Positions 24,845-32,984 of a DNA stretch of 36,136 nt are shown piece after piece (within the stretch, counting starts at the first letter, position 1; the number at the start of each line of letters is the position of its first letter). Below the pieces are notes generated by a model, which was not told the DNA's origin, ran no database searches, and saw only the letters and a program-made list of their open reading frames with translations. Made by a program: the position numbers and the translations under genes. Source of the stretch: CAINVV01 sp964528535 (lineage in GTDB: Bacteria > Bacteroidota > Bacteroidia > Bacteroidales > Prolixibacteraceae); assembly GCA_964528535.1 (NCBI GenBank), contig CAZGSQ010000030.1, positions 1 to 36,136 on the forward strand, read 5' to 3'.

Positions 24845-25204
24845 CACATCTGGTGATTAAAAAAGAAAATCATTTTTTCTTGAGCATATGTCCTTATTTA
24901 TCAATCAATTAATCCTAAATACGATTTATTTTCAACAAGATATTCTAAAAATATTATAAAAAAACAACCGTTTATTTTGAAATAATGGAAACCAAAAGCC
25001 ACTCAAACAGGTAAACATTCTAAGTTTTTGTCTGTTGTTTGCTCCGATTAACAAATTGATCATGCTTTGTTAATTTTTCATTATTTATCTATTAATTGTG
25101 ACTTTTTGATTTAATATTTATTATTTTCGTGACTTTATGCGATATAGCAATCAATTATTTCGCAATATTGTCATCCTATACCGAAATCCGAAACATTGCA
25201 GGAT
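24845..25204. other. AT-rich divergent intergenic region
   Basis: About 360 very AT-rich bases lie between the leftward NlpC/P60 gene and the rightward Anbu-type operon. A near-match to the -7 box, TATTTTCG (25122-25129), may serve the operon, but no well-spaced -33 element was found. No gene, RNA or repeat was recognised. Confidence 0.5.
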
Positions 25205-26671
25205 ATGAAAAGAGACTTGAAAGGAATAATGGATTCCTACCAATTGGAAGAGGCTCACTTTGATGAGGTCTTCAGGGAACCTGGAGTACCCAAAGAGCAC
25301 TACAAGCAGATCGTTGACAAATTTAATCAATTCAGTCTGGCCGACTTTGAGCGAATCAACAACGAAGTAAAGACTGCCTTCTTCAACCAGGGGATTACCT
25401 TTGCAGTGTACGCTGAGGACAAGAAACCTGATGAAAGGATCTTCCCGTTCGACCTGTTTCCGAGAATTATTCCCAATTCGGAGTGGATGCAGTTGGAGAA
25501 AGGCATCCTCCAGCGAAACAAAGCCATCAATCTGTTTTTGGATGACCTCTACCACAAGAAATTGATTCTGAAGAACAAGGTAGTTCCCGCAGATCTGATC
25601 TTCTCTTCTAAAAATTACCTGAAGGAGATGGTCGATTTTACGCCAGCCGGAGGAATTTACACACATATTTCAGGAACTGATTTGATCAAACACACTGATG
25701 GACAGTATTATATTCTCGAAGACAATCTGCGATGTCCGTCGGGGGTAAGTTATGTCCTTTCGAACCGTCTGGCCCTGAAGAAATCATTGTTCGATCTCTT
25801 CACCAACTTAAAAACCAAAACAATCTACCAATATCCTGAGGAGCTTCTTGAAATATTAAAAACTGTCAAACCACAAAACACCGAGACACCAACCATTGTT
25901 GTGGTGACGCCTGGCATGTACAATTCGGCCTATTTCGAACACTCTTTTCTCGCACAAAAGATGGGCATCCCCTTGGTGGAGGGCAGGGATTTGTTTGTGG
26001 AGAAAAACTTCGTCTTCATGAAAACCATCCACGGACCGATCAGGGTGGATGTCATCTACAGACGTGTAGATGATGAGTTCATCGATCCGCTTGTCTTTCG
26101 GAAAGATTCGATGCTGGGTGTTCCCGGACTGATGAGTGCCTACAGGGCCGGAAACGTGACCCTGGCCAATGCGCCAGGCACCGGTGTTGCCGACGACAAG
26201 GCAGTCTATCATTATGTTCCGGATATAATCAAATACTACTTGAACGAAGAGCCAATCCTGAACAATGTCATGACCTACCATTGTGAGAATGAATCTGAAT
26301 GCAGTTATGTACTTGAAAACATTGACAAACTCGTTGTTAAACCAGTTGATGAATCGGGGGGGTATGGCATCACAATTGGAACGACGCTTACCAAAGACCA
26401 GATAGAAGAGGTCAAAGTCAGGATCAAATCGAACCCAAGGAAATACATTGCCCAGCCTATCATGAGCCTTTCTGTTCATGCCACATACATTGAGGATAGT
26501 CAGGCATTTGAACCCCGTCACATCGACCTTCGAACCTTCTGTCTGATGGGAAAGGAGTCGGAATACATCCTGAAAGGCGGCCTAACCAGGGTCGCACTGA
26601 AAAGAGGAAACCTGGTAGTCAATTCTTCGCAGGGAGGTGGTTCGAAGGATACCTGGGTACTGGATGAATAG
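25205..26671 (+). CDS. Circularly permuted ATP-grasp protein (COG2308-like)
   Basis: This is a circularly permuted ATP-grasp enzyme of the type found with alpha-E proteins, transglutaminases and the Anbu proteasome homologue, predicted to make amide or peptide bonds. Recognisable family segments include LEDNLRCPSGVSYVLSNR, GPIRVDVIYRRVDDEFIDPL and VVKPVDESGGYGITIG. The last is the ATP-binding lysine and glycine loop, displaced in order as expected for the permuted fold. There is no signal peptide, so it is cytoplasmic. The ATG at 25205 is preferred over a TTG three codons earlier. It starts an operon whose next gene overlaps or nearly abuts it. The physiological substrate is unknown. Confidence 0.9.
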   Translation: MKRDLKGIMDSYQLEEAHFDEVFREPGVPKEHYKQIVDKFNQFSLADFERINNEVKTAFFNQGITFAVYAEDKKPDERIFPFDLFPRIIPNSEWMQLEKGILQRNKAINLFLDDLYHKKLILKNKVVPADLIFSSKNYLKEMVDFTPAGGIYTHISGTDLIKHTDGQYYILEDNLRCPSGVSYVLSNRLALKKSLFDLFTNLKTKTIYQYPEELLEILKTVKPQNTETPTIVVVTPGMYNSAYFEHSFLAQKMGIPLVEGRDLFVEKNFVFMKTIHGPIRVDVIYRRVDDEFIDPLVFRKDSMLGVPGLMSAYRAGNVTLANAPGTGVADDKAVYHYVPDIIKYYLNEEPILNNVMTYHCENESECSYVLENIDKLVVKPVDESGGYGITIGTTLTKDQIEEVKVRIKSNPRKYIAQPIMSLSVHATYIEDSQAFEPRHIDLRTFCLMGKESEYILKGGLTRVALKRGNLVVNSSQGGGSKDTWVLDE

Positions 26672-26696
26672 AATAAATGATACAAAAAATGAGACT

Positions 26697-27635
26697 ATGT
26701 TATCACGAGTAGCAAACAACTTGTATTGGATGGGGCGGTACATCGAAAGAGCCGATCATTTGGCCAGGTACAGCAAAGAAATCTATTTTTCATCCCTGGA
26801 TGCCCCCATACTAAAGACTTACGACCGAAATTTCGTCCTGGAATCGATGCTTTACATGGCCGGTATCTTTGACATGCAGGAGGTCTCCGAAAAAGAGGTG
26901 CTTTTTAAGATTGGACTGGATACCCAGAATTCCAATTCGATCATCAGCAACATCACCTTTGCAAGGGAAAACGCACGGGGTGCCCGAAACGCTATCTCAA
27001 CAGATCTTTGGGAAGCAATCAACAAATATTACCATCTGGTGACCAGTTATCCCGAGGAGACCTATTTGACAACAGGATTTTACGACTTTACACAAATCAT
27101 TCTGGATCAAACATCCATCATCAACAGCAAAGTATTTGGAACATTGATGCACGATGGTGAATGGGCCATCATTCTCATCGGCGTATACATTGAAAGGGTG
27201 ATCCAGATCATCCGGATCATCAATTCCAAACTGCACGACATCTACAAAATAGAGCAAGCCGGACATCCTGTTACTGAAATGAGTTTCGAATGGACCACCA
27301 TGCTTCGCTGTGTGGAAGCATTCGACATGAACAGAAAATTCTACAAGAACATTCCCGATAGGGAACAGGTTTTGGCATTTCTAATGCTCAATCCTCACTG
27401 TCCCAGGTCTATTGCCTATTCTTTAAACGGGATAAGGCGCTACGAAGAGAAGATAAGCAGAAACGAGAACAAAGATGCAAACGCCATTGGCTTTAAAATT
27501 GGAAAATTATATGAACAATACCGTTACCTTTCATTTAACGAATTTAAAGATGATATTTACGGCCTGTTAAACAATACCCAGGATAAAGTCATCGAGATTG
27601 GTGCAGAACTGGAGAAAAAATACCTGTCTTTCTAA
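26697..27635 (+). CDS. Alpha-E domain protein (COG2307-like)
   Basis: This is a helical protein of the alpha-E family, invariably found next to permuted ATP-grasp proteins and often fused to them. The start MLSRVANNLYWMGRYIERADHLAR is at 26697, which agrees with family N-termini; longer frames from GTG 26637 or ATG 26664 would overlap the ATP-grasp gene by 35 or 8 bases. The 312-residue length is normal. No catalytic motif is known for this family; it is thought to partner the ATP-grasp enzyme. The stop overlaps the next start in TAATG, indicating coupling. The function remains unproven. Confidence 0.9.
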   Translation: MLSRVANNLYWMGRYIERADHLARYSKEIYFSSLDAPILKTYDRNFVLESMLYMAGIFDMQEVSEKEVLFKIGLDTQNSNSIISNITFARENARGARNAISTDLWEAINKYYHLVTSYPEETYLTTGFYDFTQIILDQTSIINSKVFGTLMHDGEWAIILIGVYIERVIQIIRIINSKLHDIYKIEQAGHPVTEMSFEWTTMLRCVEAFDMNRKFYKNIPDREQVLAFLMLNPHCPRSIAYSLNGIRRYEEKISRNENKDANAIGFKIGKLYEQYRYLSFNEFKDDIYGLLNNTQDKVIEIGAELEKKYLSF

Positions 27636-28480
27636 TGGAAGAGTTTTATTTGGAATACCTGATTGAGAACAGATATGATACGCCTGTCAGGAAAGCAAAC
27701 TTCCAGCTGCTTGTTCTTCCAGATGCCAATGATCACCAAAAAGTACTCGATTTGAAGTATTTTTGCTCTGAAAATCAAGAGATACACAGTTCAAAAAATA
27801 TTTTCGGATTCGAAACCATCCACTATTACATTGGTAAACCATTTACTGAATTTTGGTTTAAAGTGACAGCCAGGATACAGAAAGAGAGAATAAATCCGTT
27901 TTTTGTCAGTTCCCTTTCACCGGAGAATGAATTTTATTTAATTCATTCTATTGATTTTCAAATTGATAACAACCTATTCCTCTCCGCCACTCCTCTTACA
28001 AAACTGCCCGTCGCTGCAATAAAATTTTTTCCCGAGTATGGTGATAAGATCCAGCTCTTTGATTATTTGGTCAAATTAAACACCTTTGTCTTTCGTCTCC
28101 TGGCCTATTCACCCGAGAGTACAGATATCAATACGCTTATCGAAGATATTTTGCAATTTAGAAGAGGAGTTTGTCAGGATTTTGCACACCTGTTTATCTC
28201 GGTATGCCGTCAAAACCATATACCAGCCAGGTATGTAAGTGGCTATCTGGATCAGGGAGAGAAATTTACAGGTTCGAGTCAGCTTCATGCATGGGTTGAA
28301 GTATTGGTGCCGGAAATGGGTTGGATTGGGTTTGATTCAACAAACAACCTACTTGCCGACCATCATTACATCAAAATCGCTCATGGTACAGATTACCGTG
28401 ATTGCAGTCCGATCATCGGCGTACTCGAATCTTCAGGCAGGCAGGAAAGTATTCATTCAGTAACAGTAACCAATCAATAA
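27635..28480 (+). CDS. Transglutaminase-like protein
   Basis: This is a papain-fold transglutaminase-like protein that could hydrolyse or transfer amide bonds. An N-terminal beta-rich domain (about residues 1-125) is followed by the core domain. The catalytic triad is C180 (RRGVCQDFAHL), H218 (LHAWVEV) and D234 (IGFDSTNN). There is no signal peptide. It begins inside the stop of the alpha-E gene and ends 2 bases before the Anbu start, so the four genes form a tight operon. In this known neighbourhood the peptidase and ligase parts are thought to make and break a peptide modification; that is inference from comparative genomics. Confidence 0.92.
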   Translation: MEEFYLEYLIENRYDTPVRKANFQLLVLPDANDHQKVLDLKYFCSENQEIHSSKNIFGFETIHYYIGKPFTEFWFKVTARIQKERINPFFVSSLSPENEFYLIHSIDFQIDNNLFLSATPLTKLPVAAIKFFPEYGDKIQLFDYLVKLNTFVFRLLAYSPESTDINTLIEDILQFRRGVCQDFAHLFISVCRQNHIPARYVSGYLDQGEKFTGSSQLHAWVEVLVPEMGWIGFDSTNNLLADHHYIKIAHGTDYRDCSPIIGVLESSGRQESIHSVTVTNQ

Positions 28481-28482
28481 TT

Positions 28483-29187
28483 ATGACATTTTGTGTCGCT
28501 ATCAAAAGCAAAACCGGCGTCGTTGCCTTGTCAGATACCCGCATCAGCAGTGGATTGGGTGTCTCCACTTCGAAGAAGATTCAAACTTTCCAGGATGGTT
28601 CCAACTCATTTTTCATCATGTCTTCGGGTTTGCGTTCCATCCGCGACAAGGTGATTCACCTGTTTGAAGATGACTTACCCAACCAGAAGCCGGATAAACT
28701 TTATAAAGTAGCCAATCTGGTTGGGAAGGCTGTTAAACAGGTGCGCACCGAAGATCTTGAACCTTTGCTGCAGAGCAAATTCTTTTTTGATGCGCATTTC
28801 ATTATCGGCGGTCAATGTTCCAAAGACAGCAGGTCTTCTATTTTTCTGATCTTCCCCGAAGGCAACTGGGTAGAGGCTTCCAACGAATCACCTTACACCG
28901 TTATCGGCAATACGGGATTCGGAAAATCTATACTGCGAAGGCTGTTGCACGAGGAGATCACCTTCGATCTGGCCATAAAAGTTGCCTTTCTTTCGTTCGA
29001 TGCCACTTTTAAGAATGCCAGTGATGTTGATTTCCCAATTGACTTTGCATTGTACAAAAACGGCACTTTCGAGATTCAGGAATTGCGAAAAACCGAGAAT
29101 GAATTAAAAGAGACTGCCGTCCAATGGAACAAGATGTTGGTAGATGCTGCGAATGATCTGCCAGAATTTTTGCACTTTGAAGACTGA
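28483..29187 (+). CDS. anbu: Anbu-type bacterial proteasome homologue
   Basis: This is a cytoplasmic self-compartmentalising peptidase of the Ntn-hydrolase proteasome superfamily (Anbu, also called BPH). Removing the initiator methionine exposes the nucleophile threonine, T2 in MTFCVAIKSKTGVVALSDTR. The conserved ALSDTRIS aspartate (D18) and the lysines of SKKIQTF support the active site. The start is fixed at 28483, 2 bases after the transglutaminase stop; a longer frame from 28402 would bury the catalytic threonine. The length (234) is usual. Anbu is known to occur with permuted ATP-grasp, alpha-E and transglutaminase genes, which all lie here in order. Its peptide substrates are not established. 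Confidence 0.93.
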   Translation: MTFCVAIKSKTGVVALSDTRISSGLGVSTSKKIQTFQDGSNSFFIMSSGLRSIRDKVIHLFEDDLPNQKPDKLYKVANLVGKAVKQVRTEDLEPLLQSKFFFDAHFIIGGQCSKDSRSSIFLIFPEGNWVEASNESPYTVIGNTGFGKSILRRLLHEEITFDLAIKVAFLSFDATFKNASDVDFPIDFALYKNGTFEIQELRKTENELKETAVQWNKMLVDAANDLPEFLHFED

Positions 29188-29190
29188 TTA

Positions 29191-32100
29191 TTAGCTCAAT
29201 TTATGCTTTCTTAAGTCGAAAGTGTGTGGATACTCAGGATCCGGTTCGATAAATTTCGGCGCAAGGACTACTCTCTCATTTTCTTCCAATTCCTTTTCAA
29301 GAATATACCGCCTGATCTCTTTGCTGACTTCTTCCTTGGGAGTGTAAATTCCCTGGGTATGGTTCTCTTTGTAAAAACGTGAAACGCGCCTGCCTTCTGC
29401 CTCGAAACTATTGACAGGAAAGGTATCGTAAGCCCTGCCACCGGGATGATAAACATGGTAAGTGCAACCTGCTACAGATTTTCCAGTCCAAAGATCGAAA
29501 ATATCAAAAACCAGGGGAGTATCGATACCAAGGTTTGGATGCAACGCAGAGGGTGGCTGCCAGGCACGGTATCTCACCGAGGCCACCAGTTCGCCTTTGG
29601 TACCTGTGCTGATCATCGGAATTCTCATCCCGTTGCACAATACGGCATACCGTTCTGCCGTAAGCCCAACAGCTTTTACCTCGATCCTTTCGACAGAGGA
29701 ATCCACGAAACGGGCAGTTCCTGAACTAGACATCTCTTCGCCCAAAACATTCCATGGCTCGATGGCGGTCCGCAAAGAAAGCTCTATATCCTTGTATTTC
29801 ACCCTGCCAATGTGCGGAAACCTAAATTCAAAGAAGGGCTCCAGCCATTGAACATCAAAATTATAACCAGCATCATTCAACTGACCGACCACATCCTTAA
29901 GGTCGTCCCTAACAAAATGATGGGTCATGAACTTGTCATGCAGTTCAGTTCCCCAGCGAACCAGTTTCCCTTTGTAGGGCTTTTCCCAGAACCAGGAAAC
30001 CAGCGTCCTGATCAACAACAACTGTACCATACACATCTGTTTGTTTGGAGGCATGTCAAAGCCCCGCAACTCCAGAATACCCAACCTTCCAGTAGAAGAA
30101 TCGGGAGAGTAAAGCTTATCAATGCAAAACTCAGCCCTGTGGGTGTTGCCGGTCAGGTCAATAAGCAGGTTCCTGAATAGCCGATCCACCAGCCAAAAAG
30201 GAACTTCGCCCTCCGAAGGATCAGGTATTTGTGCAAAAGCAATCTCCAGTTCGTACAGCATCTCCTGGCGTCCTTCATCCACCCTGGGTGCCTGGCTCGT
30301 TGGCCCAACGAACGCAGTTGAAAAAAGGTAGGATAATCCGGGATGATGCTGCCAAAATGCCAGCATGCTTCGAAGCAAATCGGGTCGTCTCAGCAATGGC
30401 GAATCGGCAGGAGTTACACCCCCTAACGTGATATGATTTCCACCTCCGGTACCGGTATGCTTGCCATCCAGCATGAATTTCTCGGAGCCAAGTCGGCTCA
30501 GCAAAGCCGATTCAAAAAGGATATCGTAGTTGTAAACCACCTCTTTCCACGACTTGGCAGGATGAATGTTCACTTCAATGACGCCAGGATCTGGGGTTAC
30601 CATCAGCTTTTCTATCCGCTTGTCTTTGGGAGGTGCATATCCTTCGATGGTTACCGGAAACTGTAACTCCGAAGCTGTCAATTCAATAGCAGCCAGGAGA
30701 TCCAGGTAATGTTCCAACATTTCACAGGGGGGGAGAAAAAGATGGATCTTGCCCTCCCTAATTTCGGCAACCAATGCAGTTTTGATCGTAAACAGGTCGT
30801 AAAGCGGTTTGAATTCGAGCTTTTTCACCTTTTCATCCTGAAAAGGAAGATGTTTCCCTTTGCTTCTTTTTACCTCTTCTGGTTCCTGATGATGGTATTC
30901 TTTTGGGAAAAGCATCTCTTCCGGGATCGAGTAATCCGGAACAGTATTGCATCTATCCACGACAGTCTGGTGAAAATCTCCCAAGGGCACCGTATCCTCA
31001 AATGAACTTCGTTCTGACGGTTTTGGCCGCTTCGATTCCGGAATATGCGGAAGCGAATCGAGTGGCAACCGATAGCCCATTTGTGAATTTCCAGGTATGA
31101 GCATCATCTTGCCGCCTCTAAATTTCCATGGGCAACTGATCCAACTGTTTTTTTGGTAAGCCCATTGAAGCGGAAGCACAAATCCCGCCGGATTGTCCAA
31201 ACCTCTGTCCAGCAGTTGCATCAGGGTTTTACGTTCCAGTGAATCTTTTAAATCTACCTGATGAGGATCGATGTTTACAGGAAGCTTGCGTTCGGTCCAG
31301 AGGTAATAAAAAGCATCTTCGTATCCTGGGATGACGTTGGTTTCAGCAATCCCGAGTTTCCTTGAAAGTAGCTTTAGGAAAATTTCTGCATCCTGGTAAG
31401 TATTTCCATTTGTCATGCTGAAATCGGCGAGCCACTTCTTTTCTTTCCAAACTGGCTCTCCGTCTTTTCGCCAATAAAGCGCCATTTGCCATCGGGGTGT
31501 AGGTTCGCCCGGATACCATTTGCCTTGTCCGTAATGAAAGAGTCCACCTTTTCCAAAACTTTGACTCAAAGTATGAATCAAGGTATTGGCTAATTTTTGC
31601 TTGTCAACACCATCTGCAGCAGTATTCCATTGGTCCGATTCCATGTCGTCGACAGAGACGAAGGTGGGTTCCCCTCCCATCGTGAGCCGCACATCGCCTG
31701 AGGCTAATTTTTGATCCACCTGATCACCAAGAGCCATAATTTCTGCCCATTGCTGGTCGCTGTAGGGTTTCGTTACCCTCGGATCCTCATGGATTCGGAA
31801 GACCTCATTGGAGTGAAAAAACTCCACCTTACAAGGATCCAGTGCACCCGAAATTGGGGCAGCACTGGAAGGCGCCGGCGTACAGCACAAAGGGATATGC
31901 CCCTCGCCGGCCAGCAATCCGGAGGTCGGATCAAGGCCAATCCAACCGGCACCCGGGATGTACACTTCACACCAGGCGTGCAAATCGGTAAAATCATTCT
32001 TGGCTCCTGAGGGACCATCCAGGGACTTTTGGTCGGCTTTTAACTGCACCAGATAGCCCGAAACGAAACGGGAAGCCAATCCCAGATGCCGCATGGTTTG

Positions 32101-32667
32101 AACCAGCAACCAGGCCGAGTCCCGGCAAGATCCCAGCTTCTTTTGCAACGATTCTTCGCAGGTAAAGACACCGGGCTCCAACCGTACAGTGTAACTGATC
32201 TCCTTGTTTAGCTCCTGGTTAACCGACACCAGAAAATCAACAATATTCTGGCCCTTGAACCTACCCACTTTCTCAATCCACTCCATCAGCAACTGGCCAC
32301 TCTCCACAACTTCAAAATAAGGGGCTAACTCTTTGCTGTCCTGAACTTCATACTGAAAAGGAAATTTTTCTGCATATTCCTCAACGAAGAAATCGAAGGG
32401 GTTGATCACTGTCATCTCAGCCACCACTTCAACATCAACAGTAAATTTTTTAACCTTTTCATGCATCACCACGCGCGCCAGATAATTTCCGAAGGGATCC
32501 TGCTGCCAGTTGATAAAGTGCTCTTTGGGCTCAATATTCAACGAATAGGAATGAATTTTAGTTCTGCTGTGGGGGGCAGGTTTTAACCTGATTACATGTG
32601 GACCCATGTTGATCGGGTGATCATAATGGTAGGAGGTATGGTGTCTGATTGCTACGATGATTGCCAT
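29191..32667 (-). CDS. Transglutaminase fused to DUF2126 putative amidoligase
   Basis: This large cytoplasmic protein has an N-terminal transglutaminase part (about residues 1-290). The triad is C181 (KLGSCRDSAWLL), H230 (DLHAWCEV) and D246 (WIGLDPTSG). The rest (about 300-1140) is DUF2126, a glutamine-synthetase-like putative amidoligase, with the glycine-rich segment KHTGTGGGNHITLGG typical of the family. It lies convergent with the Anbu operon, with only 3 bases between stops, and belongs to the same known neighbourhood. The length of 1158 is typical of the full fusion. Whether it builds or removes amide-linked residues is not settled. Confidence 0.92.
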   Translation of the reverse strand: MAIIVAIRHHTSYHYDHPINMGPHVIRLKPAPHSRTKIHSYSLNIEPKEHFINWQQDPFGNYLARVVMHEKVKKFTVDVEVVAEMTVINPFDFFVEEYAEKFPFQYEVQDSKELAPYFEVVESGQLLMEWIEKVGRFKGQNIVDFLVSVNQELNKEISYTVRLEPGVFTCEESLQKKLGSCRDSAWLLVQTMRHLGLASRFVSGYLVQLKADQKSLDGPSGAKNDFTDLHAWCEVYIPGAGWIGLDPTSGLLAGEGHIPLCCTPAPSSAAPISGALDPCKVEFFHSNEVFRIHEDPRVTKPYSDQQWAEIMALGDQVDQKLASGDVRLTMGGEPTFVSVDDMESDQWNTAADGVDKQKLANTLIHTLSQSFGKGGLFHYGQGKWYPGEPTPRWQMALYWRKDGEPVWKEKKWLADFSMTNGNTYQDAEIFLKLLSRKLGIAETNVIPGYEDAFYYLWTERKLPVNIDPHQVDLKDSLERKTLMQLLDRGLDNPAGFVLPLQWAYQKNSWISCPWKFRGGKMMLIPGNSQMGYRLPLDSLPHIPESKRPKPSERSSFEDTVPLGDFHQTVVDRCNTVPDYSIPEEMLFPKEYHHQEPEEVKRSKGKHLPFQDEKVKKLEFKPLYDLFTIKTALVAEIREGKIHLFLPPCEMLEHYLDLLAAIELTASELQFPVTIEGYAPPKDKRIEKLMVTPDPGVIEVNIHPAKSWKEVVYNYDILFESALLSRLGSEKFMLDGKHTGTGGGNHITLGGVTPADSPLLRRPDLLRSMLAFWQHHPGLSYLFSTAFVGPTSQAPRVDEGRQEMLYELEIAFAQIPDPSEGEVPFWLVDRLFRNLLIDLTGNTHRAEFCIDKLYSPDSSTGRLGILELRGFDMPPNKQMCMVQLLLIRTLVSWFWEKPYKGKLVRWGTELHDKFMTHHFVRDDLKDVVGQLNDAGYNFDVQWLEPFFEFRFPHIGRVKYKDIELSLRTAIEPWNVLGEEMSSSGTARFVDSSVERIEVKAVGLTAERYAVLCNGMRIPMISTGTKGELVASVRYRAWQPPSALHPNLGIDTPLVFDIFDLWTGKSVAGCTYHVYHPGGRAYDTFPVNSFEAEGRRVSRFYKENHTQGIYTPKEEVSKEIRRYILEKELEENERVVLAPKFIEPDPEYPHTFDLRKHKLS

Positions 32668-32984
32668 AGGATGAATGATCGAATTATTTTCTTATGCCGA
32701 TTAGAACAGGAAATGCTTTGGCTATATTAACGATAATTGTCAGAATAGGTTCAGAATGAGAAAAGAATAGTCTCCAACCTGCAAAAAAATAACTTACAAT
32801 TAATATTTTTCACAGCAGATCGTAGGTTGCTCTTTCAATCGAATGATTTCAGCCCTCAGAACACGTCACAAAAGAGAAATTCATTACTTTTAAAAGCTAT
32901 TTACCGACTGGTGGTTTTGAATCAACTACAGTCCATTCATTCAGGCACTATCCCAACTATTGACTCCTTAACTAACTACTTTAC
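32668..32984. other. Divergent intergenic region, no gene recognised
   Basis: These 317 bases separate the leftward transglutaminase/amidoligase from the rightward GH38 gene. No exact TAnnTTTG box, RNA gene, repeat or convincing protein was found. Both flanking genes probably have promoters here. Confidence 0.5.

Noticed and set aside
24776..24847. Upstream start for the NlpC/P60 gene
   Set aside because: The exact promoter box overlaps this stretch and the extra residues spoil a good signal peptide.
25856..26521. 221-codon minus-strand frame inside the permuted ATP-grasp gene
   Set aside because: The opposite frame has all family motifs; this frame has no start context or domain and is a shadow.
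26637..26696. Longer start for the alpha-E gene (GTG 26637 or ATG 26664)
   Set aside because: Family proteins begin at the MLSRV segment; the longer forms overlap the upstream gene without conserved residues.
28402..28482. Longer start for the Anbu gene
   Set aside because: It would bury the catalytic threonine that must become N-terminal, and it overlaps the transglutaminase by 79 bases.
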